Shown here: positions 1-8,080 of the stretch, piece by piece
Layout of the letters: the number at the start of each line of letters is the position of its first letter
Numbering within the stretch: the first letter of the stretch is position 1
Assembly: GCA_000785145.2 (NCBI GenBank)
Contig: JSZA02000031.1
Location: 1-63,912, forward strand
Reading direction: 5' to 3'
Length of the DNA: 63,912 nucleotides
Source of the DNA: Candidatus Thiomargarita nelsonii
Lineage (GTDB): Bacteria > Pseudomonadota > Gammaproteobacteria > Beggiatoales > Beggiatoaceae
Notes under the pieces: model-generated
The model's database searches: none
Told to the model about the DNA's origin: nothing
The model's input: the letters and a program-made list of their open reading frames with translations, nothing else
Program-made: the position numbers and the translations under genes

Positions 1-660
1 GCTTCAAATCAAGCTTGGCCTCCACAATGGCAAAACGACTTGGCGGCGGCCTACATGAATCGCGGTTTGGCTTTATATAATCAAGGCGAACTGGCTCAAG
101 CGGTGGCCGATTCTGGCCGGGCGATAGAGTTTCAGGAAAAGTTGCGCCAATCTCTGGCGGCTTCAAATCAAGCTTGGCCTCCAGAATGGCAAAACTCCTT
201 GGCGGCGGCCTACATAAATCGCGGTTTGGCTTTAGATAGTCAAGGCGAACTGGCTCAAGCGGTGGCAGATTATGGCCGGGCGATTGAGTCGATGGAAAAA
301 CTATTATTTATTCAAACATTTATACCAGTAGTCCCTGATTTAGCCATCGCTTTTTACAATTTACTTCTCTTAGAACAGCGAGAAAATCTCCCTGCCCAAT
401 GCCAACCAGAAGAATGGCGTAAGCAAGCCGCTGCCTTTTTACAACGATTGGAGCAAATGGTTGATGTAAGCCATATGCCTCAGCATTGGCGGAAAAATGT
501 GGAAAAATTGCGGGGGTTATTACATAGGAATAGTGGTCTAAAAATCAACTGGCTCCGCCTCATCCTGTTAGGCCCAATTAGGCTATCACTATGGCTGATT
601 GCATTACCGTTTATCATCGCTCGGTGGATTATTCTGAGGTTGCGGAATAAAAAAGGTTGA
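1..660 (+). CDS. TPR-repeat protein with C-terminal membrane segment, 5' truncated by window edge
   Basis: The frame is open from base 1, so the start lies outside the window; the TTG at 40 is only an internal codon. The visible part holds at least two tetratricopeptide-like units of 53 residues (159 bp). The DNA of the unit beginning at base 1 recurs at base 160, with the signature RGLAL, QGELAQAVADYGRAIE. TPRs are protein-interaction scaffolds. The C-terminus is a hydrophobic segment (about 20 residues around LILLGPIRLSLWLIALPF) followed by a basic tail, suggesting membrane anchoring with a cytoplasmic tail. The near-identical DNA of the units suggests recent expansion. The partner is unknown. 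Confidence 0.8.
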   Translation, partial: ASNQAWPPQWQNDLAAAYMNRGLALYNQGELAQAVADSGRAIEFQEKLRQSLAASNQAWPPEWQNSLAAAYINRGLALDSQGELAQAVADYGRAIESMEKLLFIQTFIPVVPDLAIAFYNLLLLEQRENLPAQCQPEEWRKQAAAFLQRLEQMVDVSHMPQHWRKNVEKLRGLLHRNSGLKINWLRLILLGPIRLSLWLIALPFIIARWIILRLRNKKG

Positions 661-690
661 GCCAGCGATTCCCGTCCAGAAAATCAGAAA

Positions 691-795
691 ATGCTTGATA
701 TGAATCGTCTGCCTCAGCATTGGCGGCAAGAGGTGGAAGATTTACGGGTTTTATTAGAGCGAGCTTCGAGGCTGGCTTTACCAACCAGAGATTAG
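691..795 (+). pseudogene. Orphan copy of the TPR protein C-terminal segment
   Basis: A 34-codon frame encodes LPQHWRQEVEDLRVLLER, clearly related to MPQHWRKNVEKLRGLLHR near the C-terminus of the preceding TPR protein. It has no repeat units and no convincing ribosome binding site. It is read as a remnant of a tandem paralogue rather than a functional gene. Confidence 0.6.
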
Positions 796-921
796 GAACA
801 AGAGAAACATTGACGGAAGAAACTGATTTAAAACAATGATTTTCTTAAATTTAATTCGTTTTTTTCCTCAATCCGTTGTACTCAGGGTTGTATTTGATAT
901 TCAATGGCTTATAAAAAACTG

Positions 922-1227
922 ATAGGTGGTAAGCTTGTCTGTCATTTCGACCTTAGGAGAAATCTTGTTGCCGATATAAAACGTTACTTCGCGGAAAGCA
1001 AATCTGCGAGGCTGTCTTTTCATTGTCTTTATTTTAAAATTAAGTGCAGGCATTTTATCTTTCCCACACTCTGCAAAGGAATGCATTCAGGTTTGCTCCG
1101 CAAACCGCACCGCAGAGCGGTGCAAACAGGCATTCCCACGCAGAGCGTGGGAACGAGGAATAGGTGGTAAGCTTGTCTGTCATTTCGACATTAGGAGAAA
1201 TCTTGTTGCCGATATAAAACGTTACTT
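922..1227. repeat. 68 bp direct repeat flanking a 170 bp hairpin-rich insert
   Basis: Bases 922-989 and 1160-1227 are the same 68 bp with one mismatch (952 C versus 1190 A region). Between them lie 170 bp containing several short hairpins: GTTTGC/GCAAAC, GCACCGC/GCGGTGC, and the TTCCCACGC/GCGTGGGAA stem at 1133-1153. The arrangement resembles an insertion with a long target duplication. No gene is supported in 796-1276. Confidence 0.75.
1133..1153. repeat. TTCCCACGC-AGA-GCGTGGGAA hairpin
   Basis: Perfect 9 bp stem with a 3-nt loop. Partial or interrupted copies recur near 5390-5530 and 53183-53413, so this is a dispersed repeat of this genome. Confidence 0.75.
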
Positions 1228-1276
1228 AAGTTATCGATCTATATTAATAATTCCACAAACCTTGAGGAAAAACACA

Positions 1277-3616
1277 ATGCTCAACTGCCCCAAATGTGGC
1301 TCCGATGCAACCATCTCTCTGCCGGAGCACAATCAAAATTATTGCCTGGATTGTCATCATGGCTGGGCAATGGACGCCCCCGTGTCGCCGAATGACCCAC
1401 AAGTCAAAGCATTTTGCAGAAACCTTGCTCATTCAAGACCTTGGATAGAAAAAGTCGCCACACACTGGCCCGCTCCCATTGCCCATGAGTATCACCGCCT
1501 GAAAGAAATTTTAGGCCAAGAGCAGCTTATTATCAGCGCGATGTGGCAATTAAAAGATGTCGCTGAAGTCTTGATTAAATTCCCTACCATCGTCATGGCG
1601 CAATGGGTGTTAACTCAGCAAAACGATACCCCGCTTGTCAGGGCAGTGCAAGACAAATTATTGTCAAAATCGCCGTCAATGGGTGATTGGTACGACTTGG
1701 CGGGAGATATATTGGCACCGGTTTTGTGTCAAACGCCAAAAGTGTCCAAAGTAGCCGGCTTATTTCGTTGCCCTAACCAAAAAATCACGCCCTTATATAA
1801 ATTATTGGATCAACTCATTATATGGCGTAATGATCAATTCGGACACGGTGCTTTAGGTTTAGAGATCGATAAACCGTTTCAAGACGAATTAGCTAAGTAT
1901 GTCAAAGAACTCAACACGCTGCTACACGATTATCAAGATATTTGGGATGAGATGCCCTTACAGGATATCAACGGACAAATCTTACAGGGTTGGCAAAGCA
2001 TTCGCCACCAAGGCTTAGAAGAAGATATTGCTTTACAACTCCGGCTGGACAAACAAGAAACTTTGTCCTTATCCCCTTGGATAACGCTCAAACGTTGCAC
2101 CGTTTGCCATCAACAACATGTTTTTTTCTTTCAGAGCCGTGATCTGAAAGGCAAGAAAAAAAATAGGTACGAAATCTATTTTCTCGACTATTTAGCCGGC
2201 CATAAAATGAGCCGCCCCGGACATTTAGAACGACAATTAGCCAGTTCAGTCGATGGGGAGACGCTCGCGCCTTCAGAAACTTCTTTAGGCGATGATTATG
2301 GCGCTGCCAGTCTCGATAAGCTGTTGCAAGATAAATTCTTAGAAGCCGAGTATCTGTCACCGACTTATCTGCGTGCCCCCTTCAAAGCCTTTATTAAAAC
2401 GCATGAACAAGGCGTTTATTGGCTTCGCGCTCCCGCCCATATTGGCAAAAGTATTTTTGTGCATGGCTTGCGGATGGAGCCCCTGCTGCCCGACTTAAAA
2501 GTGGTCATATTCCACATCCGCCGTGAATACCGCTACCACCCCGCCCAGTTTGAAAGTTATATCAGCGATCAGTTAAAGGAAACCTTAGACTTACAAGCTT
2601 TTCGCCAAAAATTACCCCAATTGGATTTAGACCATCCGGCTCAATGGCTGGGAGAATTTTTAGCGATTTATCGGCAAGTCCATCGCCGCCCGCAGGATAA
2701 ATTATTACTCTGTCTCGATGGACTGGATGAATTAAATCAAGAGGAATCCCGCAGCCTGCTGGATTTTATTCCCACCTCACTCGCCCCCGGTTGTTATGTG
2801 TTACTCACATCGCGTCCCCAAGACGGTTGTCCTTATTGGATTTGGCAAAGCTTAGCCCAACGGCTCGACGGCCTCAAAACCGAGGACATCAGTCTCGACA
2901 CGCCCGGCTATCGCGCCCTGTTACGCCAAATTTTTGATCGCGCCTTAAAAGATCGCCTATACGCTGAAATCTATAACGCTTTCAAAGAGTTCTGGAAACA
3001 GCATCAAAGTTTGCCCCAAATTGCTCCTCTCTGTGCTCGAATTCCAGACCAAACTCAGCGTGAGATTGTCAAACAAGAACGGGAGCGCCTGATCAGTGAA
3101 ACGGGTTTCAACCCTCAAAAAAACAAGTTACTGGTCAAACAATTTCACGAAACGGCAGTCTTACCAGTCTTTAAGCAATTTGAGGAAGGCTTTGAGCAAG
3201 TCTTAGAGAGAAGCGAAGGACGGTTATTATATGCCAATTTATTGTGCAACTTGCTCAAGTCCGACAAGAATTGGCTTAGCGATGAAGAATTATATGCTCA
3301 TTATCTGAGCCAAAAAAAATCGCTTTTAGCTGACAAAGAATGGGAATGGATCAAACGGATATTATTGATATTAGCGGCGGCTAAAGAGCAAGGGATTTCT
3401 TTAGAGAGCTTAGCGAGTTTATTGGGAGAACCTGATACGAAATCGGCCCGATTAATCTTTAGTTTGTACAGCTTAAAGGAGATTTTACGAGCCGATAAAG
3501 GCTTGCATTATCGTTTAGGCTTAAAGGGGTTTGGCAGTTATTTGCAGCAGCGTTATAGGAACGACAGCCAATACAATAATATTAGCAGGGATAAGTCCAA
3601 AACAGAGTTAGACTGA
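1277..3616 (+). CDS. Zinc-ribbon / HEPN-like / P-loop STAND-type NTPase
   Basis: The ATG at 1277 follows GAGGA with good spacing and is preferred over the TTG at 1262. Residues 3-28 hold CPKC and CLDC, a zinc ribbon. Residues 184-191 read RNDQFGHG, matching the RN(x)4HG form of the R-x4-6-H motif of HEPN ribonucleases. A P-loop lies at about 384-392 (APAHIGKS, K391) and a Walker B at 477-485 (LLLCLDGLDEL). The remaining ~290 residues are helical and unassigned. STAND NTPases with effector domains commonly act as stress or phage sensors. That role here is inferred from architecture only; the HEPN reading is from one motif plus helical context. It stands alone, followed by decayed repeat DNA. 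Confidence 0.7.
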   Translation: MLNCPKCGSDATISLPEHNQNYCLDCHHGWAMDAPVSPNDPQVKAFCRNLAHSRPWIEKVATHWPAPIAHEYHRLKEILGQEQLIISAMWQLKDVAEVLIKFPTIVMAQWVLTQQNDTPLVRAVQDKLLSKSPSMGDWYDLAGDILAPVLCQTPKVSKVAGLFRCPNQKITPLYKLLDQLIIWRNDQFGHGALGLEIDKPFQDELAKYVKELNTLLHDYQDIWDEMPLQDINGQILQGWQSIRHQGLEEDIALQLRLDKQETLSLSPWITLKRCTVCHQQHVFFFQSRDLKGKKKNRYEIYFLDYLAGHKMSRPGHLERQLASSVDGETLAPSETSLGDDYGAASLDKLLQDKFLEAEYLSPTYLRAPFKAFIKTHEQGVYWLRAPAHIGKSIFVHGLRMEPLLPDLKVVIFHIRREYRYHPAQFESYISDQLKETLDLQAFRQKLPQLDLDHPAQWLGEFLAIYRQVHRRPQDKLLLCLDGLDELNQEESRSLLDFIPTSLAPGCYVLLTSRPQDGCPYWIWQSLAQRLDGLKTEDISLDTPGYRALLRQIFDRALKDRLYAEIYNAFKEFWKQHQSLPQIAPLCARIPDQTQREIVKQERERLISETGFNPQKNKLLVKQFHETAVLPVFKQFEEGFEQVLERSEGRLLYANLLCNLLKSDKNWLSDEELYAHYLSQKKSLLADKEWEWIKRILLILAAAKEQGISLESLASLLGEPDTKSARLIFSLYSLKEILRADKGLHYRLGLKGFGSYLQQRYRNDSQYNNISRDKSKTELD

Positions 3617-3626
3617 TAACTATCCT

Positions 3627-3779
3627 TTAGAGGCTTCTTTAGGCGATGACTATGGAGTGGTGGCTCGAAGGACTCAAAGCGAACTGGCGGGCGCGGTGGC
3701 AGATTATGGGGGTGCGATTGAGTTGATGGAAAATCTCCTATTTTTTCAAAAAATAGGATTTTTTTTATTTGACTCCTAA
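3627..3779 (+). pseudogene. Mosaic remnant of TPR and STAND gene ends
   Basis: An open stretch joins EASLGDDYG (like SLGDDYG inside the preceding NTPase) to ELAGAVADYGGAIELMENL (a TPR unit like that at the window start). It looks like a fused, non-functional scrap left by recombination between paralogous genes. Confidence 0.55.
3731..3768 (+). terminator. CCTATTTTTT/AAAAAATAGG hairpin plus T-run
   Basis: An A/T-rich stem (CCTATTTTTT with AAAAAATAGG) is followed by eight Ts. The same sequence type follows glmS, the kinase at 28199 and dacB, so it is a reused terminator cassette. Confidence 0.6.
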
Positions 3780-3854
3780 CAAAAATCCGAACCCTTAGAC
3801 TCAAACCTCGTTACAAAGAATGCAACTCAACACTTTCATCGAGGAGAAAGTCTT

Positions 3855-5366
3855 ATGCATATTAACAATAAAAAACAAAACGGGTTTGTCCAAAGCCTTA
3901 GTCAACGTAATCCCATCCTGGTGACGATTATTATTGCCTTATCGATCATCTCCTTTTACACGTCTTACGACGGCTTCCTTATTTTGAGTGGCGGACAACT
4001 TTCTAAGCCTTTATTGCTTGTTTTGGTTAGCACTATCCAGTTAATACTCGTGTTTGCCTTATTTTCGATGATTGAGATCAATTATATAATACTTCGTTTA
4101 TTATGGCTTTTTATTTATATAGTCGTCATGTTTGTCAGTGTATTTTTTAGCTACAGTTTTTATTATGGATTCATTAGAGCCGAAGGCTTTGCCGAACAGA
4201 ATGCCATGTCCCAAGCCCGTCAGATCGCCAATACGTTCCAAGGGTTTGAAAATGCGTTTAACAATATCCATAGCACCGTCATTGAATTATCAGATTACTC
4301 CAGCAAAACCGCTCAGCGAGAAAGAGAATATGGGGGTACCTGTGATCCAAGTGTCGGAGCGGGTAATGGTCCCAGACGCTATTTTAGAGATGAGGAAGCC
4401 AAACTGTTTGATTCATTTGTTTCTGATATCAATGAATTACAAAATAAAATTCGCCAAGATATTTCAATGATCAAAAGTGAAATGGATAATTACAGCACGG
4501 AAACTGTTCTTGAGTCACAAGAGAAAATGAATCAGCGTATTAGCCTAGTCAATTTCTATAAGGAGGATGTGATTTTAAAAGAAATTGAACAGGCTGTTAA
4601 AGCACATACCGGCGACAACCGTTTTGGGGTTCAATCGCTTGATCCCAAAAATAATCAGCCCGCCATTATCGACTGCCCTGATGCTACTTTTGATCGCAAA
4701 GCCAAACTGATCATTAGCAGCTTGAACAGATTAAAACCCATTGAATGGGTGGAATTTTTTAATCCCAATGACGAAAAAGAAAGGGTTGAAAGAGCCTTTG
4801 CCGTATTTGTCACCTTACCAAGTATTATTCAAGGAGAGTATCAATTAAATGATGAAAACAACGATCCGAATAGGATTAGCCAATCAGACATTACCCCCGT
4901 CATTATTGGCTATTTTGTTGATTTTCTGATATTTTTTATTGGACTAGCTGATGGGATGACGAATAAGAAAAAAAATAAGCCCATTGATCACAATTATGAG
5001 GGAGAAGTGTTTGGTGTGCAAAGCATTAACGCCATGAGAAAATATCTCGATAAAAGTCCAGTTGAAACTGTTTTCGGCAAATTCAGCAGATACCTGCATA
5101 GTTCGTTTTCTAGTGTCTTGTTTTTCTTGCCAACTGAGGATGCCGATAGTGATGAACAAAAATTGCTGGATTTGTTTGTCGTTTTAGAAGCAATACAAGG
5201 CGTTAAGCATTTTATGGGTAATTTACCCGCACATAAATTACCGAGAGCCCTGAAAAAGCGTCTCAGTATTGGAAAAGGTGATCCGCGTACTTTTGATGTA
5301 TTTAAAATGCCTAAAAAGGCTTGGCGGGAGCTTATTTTGGCGGAATATGTGGTTGAAAATAAATAA
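3855..5366 (+). CDS. Multi-pass membrane protein with central coiled coil, unknown function
   Basis: The ATG at 3855 follows a strong GAGGAGAAAG. Three hydrophobic segments fall within residues 20-115, followed by a long charged and amphipathic region (about 120-340) that looks extracytoplasmic or coiled coil. Another hydrophobic segment follows (IIGYFVDFLIFFIGLADGM), then a cytoplasmic-looking C-terminus of about 130 residues. I do not recognise a family. It is monocistronic, bounded by repeat DNA. Confidence 0.7.
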   Translation: MHINNKKQNGFVQSLSQRNPILVTIIIALSIISFYTSYDGFLILSGGQLSKPLLLVLVSTIQLILVFALFSMIEINYIILRLLWLFIYIVVMFVSVFFSYSFYYGFIRAEGFAEQNAMSQARQIANTFQGFENAFNNIHSTVIELSDYSSKTAQREREYGGTCDPSVGAGNGPRRYFRDEEAKLFDSFVSDINELQNKIRQDISMIKSEMDNYSTETVLESQEKMNQRISLVNFYKEDVILKEIEQAVKAHTGDNRFGVQSLDPKNNQPAIIDCPDATFDRKAKLIISSLNRLKPIEWVEFFNPNDEKERVERAFAVFVTLPSIIQGEYQLNDENNDPNRISQSDITPVIIGYFVDFLIFFIGLADGMTNKKKNKPIDHNYEGEVFGVQSINAMRKYLDKSPVETVFGKFSRYLHSSFSSVLFFLPTEDADSDEQKLLDLFVVLEAIQGVKHFMGNLPAHKLPRALKKRLSIGKGDPRTFDVFKMPKKAWRELILAEYVVENK

Positions 5367-5410
5367 TCTCGACGCAGAGCGTCGTGGCAGGCATTCCCAC
5401 GCAGAGCGTC

Positions 5411-5510
5411 AATGCCATTAAGTTAAGGGCAACCATAAAGGATTGCCCCTACAAAAATGGCATATCACGTAGGGGCAATCCCTTGTGGTTGCCCTTAACT
5501 TAATGGCATT
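5411..5510. mobile_element. 100 bp palindromic MITE-like element, AATGCCATT ends
   Basis: The 42 bp arms (5411-5452 and 5469-5510) are inverted repeats with two mismatches around a 16 nt loop. The element sits inside a CCCACGCAGAGCG...CGTGGGAACGAG hairpin repeat and so is a nested insertion. Related elements are at 13325, 15089, 51789, 60500 and 63272. Confidence 0.8.
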
Positions 5511-5549
5511 TTTGCGCCGCGTGGGAACGAGAAAAACCACGACTTCGAT

Positions 5550-5628
5550 GTTTCGGGAATGGAGCGGATTTCCCGATACGAACACTTTATTTTTCGTTGT
5601 TTCGGGAATGGAGCGGATTTCCCGAAAC
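5550..5628. repeat. Two TTTCGGGAAT...ATTTCCCGAA hairpins
   Basis: Hairpins at 5550-5579 and 5599-5628 share the 19 bp core GTTTCGGGAATGGAGCGGA and pair over about 10 bp. The same family occurs at 12598-12677 and 13509-13541. They lie just upstream of the ribosome binding site of the penicillin-binding protein gene and would fold in its leader RNA. Confidence 0.75.
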
Positions 5629-5661
5629 AATCCTTGTAGTTTATTTAAGGAGATTAATACC

Positions 5662-7953
5662 ATGCTCTACTTAAAACTCAAATCATTCCTAAGCGAAGTT
5701 TTTTGGTATCTAAGTTTACTCACTCATATCCAAAAACTCAACCAAGGAACGCAATTAAAAATCATGCTACCCACGCTGATTTTATTGCTACCTTTACTAT
5801 ATGCTTATGGCATGTACAGCTACCTTGCAGGTGAAGTTAATCCAGCCATATTAAATGATTATCTCAAGCTACACCGCTATCGCACTTCAATTGCGATACG
5901 TGATCGGGATAATAACTTAATTGGCACCATACCCAGCCAACTAGAATCGCCAACAAAAGCCTTTAATCATAAACAACGCCAAGGGGCTTTATATGTAGAG
6001 AATCCCATACCACCCGTTTTTTGGGAAGTCTTAATGGCACGCGAAGATCGTTACTTAGATTTTGAATATTCAGCAATCAGTTTTTGGGATATTATCACCT
6101 TGCAAAAACGCTCCTATAAAGGAATTGATATATTTGGTATGCCTTATCGTATTTTGCAAGCTAAGGGGGGCGGCAGTGGGCTGATCAATCTGATTATCAA
6201 AAATCTGAAAGGGCAAAACTATTTTAACACAACTTATGGACGGGGAAAGATCGCTCAAATCAGAAGAAAGCTCAATGAATTGCAAGGCGCACGCCATCTT
6301 TTTCCCTATTTAGCGACAAATCAGGGGAATGAATTTCAACGGTGGATTGCCATGCATGCCCCTTTGCTGGTAGCCAGCGATGACGTCTATGGGATTCAAG
6401 CCGTTGCAGCGACACTCTTTGGTAAAAAACCCAAAGATTTAAGCGAAGCCGAGCAAGCGATATTAGCCGCCGCCTATTTGCACAATCTCCGATTGTTACC
6501 GTCAGAGTCCTCAAAATTAGCGCAAGCGCGTCAAATTCGTTGGGACAAAATTATCCGATCTGCCAAAGAAGGCGTTAAAAATGCTTATCAAGACAAACCT
6601 CAAAAATATCAAAGCATAATCGCACAATTGGCACAATTTCAACCACCGAGCGAACCCCGCTTGCCGGCATCCTTGCAAGGTTTGGTGGCGAACAAACCGT
6701 TTTTGAAAAAACAGACTTATGCCAACTTGAGTCGGCGCACGACGAAATTATTGCCCGGATTTGACGATCTCATTTATTCACCCGTCAAACAGTTTTATAA
6801 TCAGCTGTCTGAGAATAGCATTTTGACTGAGCTCAAGATCACATTACCGATTCAAGAAAATTATCGGTTTAAAAGAAAAGTGGACAAAGCACTCACACGC
6901 ATAGCAAGCCATCAAACCTTTAATAAAACACTGGTGCCATCAGAAAACAGTGAAAGCAAAGCAGCCGATATTCGTATAGTTGTGGCAAAACTCAGTGGCG
7001 AGATTATACGTTATTATCGTCGGGGCGAATATCTGGAAGAAAATAGTGGCTCGCAACAACGCAATGGAATCCAAAGAAATCGAGCCCTACGACGCATGGC
7101 GAGTATTGCCAAAATACCGGCGGCGGTGTTACTCGCATCCTTAGGCGACAAAGCAACTCGCTCATTATATTGCAATAAAGCCTATCAAACCCTGCGAAAT
7201 TCGTCCGGCGCCCAAGGCGTCACGCATTGTGATAAGCGCAAAAAACAAGCTTGGCACACACCGATAGAGACTTTTGGTGCATCCAAAAATTTGCCGCTAC
7301 GTTATGCCTTAGCAGAAAAAAAACGGACAAAGGACGAATTAATGCAACTATACCAAGCATTTGGCATATATCATCCGAGCCAATTTCAGGCAAGAGAGAC
7401 GGTGACGGCGGAAAATTTGATACATGGACTAAGTTTTGGCACAGCCGAAGCAACGCCCATGCAAATGCACCGCCTGATCCATGAATTAACCGCGATTGTT
7501 TATAGCGACAGAGAGCCTGATGCACAAGCGCCTTATTTTATTGAATTTATAAAATTCCATGAAGGAGACGAACTGAGACAAGAGAGATTGCCTTTTAAAA
7601 CGCCTGATATGCCAATTAAGAAATACTTAAAAACAGACGCTGCCAAAAGCTTTATAAAACAGACATTATCAGCCCCCGTTTATTCAAAGAAAGGCACCTT
7701 GCGCTCATTCAAACAAATTAAAGGCGTGCGTTTTTTGCTGATAAAATCCGGCACTGCACAAACCTATGATAAACGCAAAGTGAAAGATAAATTGGTCGTA
7801 GGCAGTATGGAAATAAAGGGAGAAATCTATACATTTACCATTTTAGTCGGCACAAAAGCGGAAGATAAGGAAGGATTAGCCTATAAAGTGAGTCACTCAA
7901 GCTTAATGATGCCGATTATGCGGGAAATAGTGCGGAGCCTTAGTCCAAGATAA
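5662..7953 (+). CDS. Class A penicillin-binding protein-like (GT51 plus transpeptidase), divergent
   Basis: The start at 5662 follows AAGGAG; the frame extends upstream only through repeat DNA. Residues ~30-55 form a membrane anchor. The glycosyltransferase part keeps AREDRYLDF (cf. EDxxFxxH) and GGGSGLINLIIKNLKG at ~168-182 (cf. GGSTITQQ), but is degenerate. The transpeptidase part keeps SIAK (S481-K484) and KSGTA (K695). It would polymerise and cross-link peptidoglycan in the periplasm, but the altered GT51 motifs make glycosyltransferase activity doubtful. The last residues, SPR and stop, come from a dispersed stem-loop repeat. Confidence 0.75.
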   Translation: MLYLKLKSFLSEVFWYLSLLTHIQKLNQGTQLKIMLPTLILLLPLLYAYGMYSYLAGEVNPAILNDYLKLHRYRTSIAIRDRDNNLIGTIPSQLESPTKAFNHKQRQGALYVENPIPPVFWEVLMAREDRYLDFEYSAISFWDIITLQKRSYKGIDIFGMPYRILQAKGGGSGLINLIIKNLKGQNYFNTTYGRGKIAQIRRKLNELQGARHLFPYLATNQGNEFQRWIAMHAPLLVASDDVYGIQAVAATLFGKKPKDLSEAEQAILAAAYLHNLRLLPSESSKLAQARQIRWDKIIRSAKEGVKNAYQDKPQKYQSIIAQLAQFQPPSEPRLPASLQGLVANKPFLKKQTYANLSRRTTKLLPGFDDLIYSPVKQFYNQLSENSILTELKITLPIQENYRFKRKVDKALTRIASHQTFNKTLVPSENSESKAADIRIVVAKLSGEIIRYYRRGEYLEENSGSQQRNGIQRNRALRRMASIAKIPAAVLLASLGDKATRSLYCNKAYQTLRNSSGAQGVTHCDKRKKQAWHTPIETFGASKNLPLRYALAEKKRTKDELMQLYQAFGIYHPSQFQARETVTAENLIHGLSFGTAEATPMQMHRLIHELTAIVYSDREPDAQAPYFIEFIKFHEGDELRQERLPFKTPDMPIKKYLKTDAAKSFIKQTLSAPVYSKKGTLRSFKQIKGVRFLLIKSGTAQTYDKRKVKDKLVVGSMEIKGEIYTFTILVGTKAEDKEGLAYKVSHSSLMMPIMREIVRSLSPR

Positions 7954-7983
7954 ATCCTTAACGACAAGGATTTATCTTGGACT
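7942..7983 (+). terminator. 18 bp stem-loop repeat supplying the stop codon of the PBP gene
   Basis: Perfect 18 bp arms (7942-7959, 7966-7983) with a 6 nt loop, of the TCCAAGATAAATC repeat family. The coding frame reads agt-cca-aga-taa across the left arm, so the repeat both ends the gene and could act as an RNA terminator or stability hairpin. Confidence 0.7.
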
Positions 7984-8080
7984 CCAATACCATCAAGGCG
8001 GGGGGTTGCTTTTTTCAATTCAATCATCAATAATTACCTGACATTGTCCTTGAGCCAACCTGTCTTATAGGAATTTAACA

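Noticed and set aside
904..1170. Open frame of 88 codons on the plus strand
   Set aside because: It runs through the 68 bp direct repeat and the TTCCCACGC hairpins and has no ribosome binding site; it is repeat DNA.
5411..5510. Possible CRISPR array from the many short repeats
   Set aside because: Repeats are palindromes scattered at irregular distances with unrelated flanks; there are no regular spacers and no cas genes in the window.
5485..5661. N-terminal extension of the PBP-like gene
   Set aside because: The extension is encoded by MITE and hairpin repeats; the strong AAGGAG and membrane-anchor start place the gene start at 5662.
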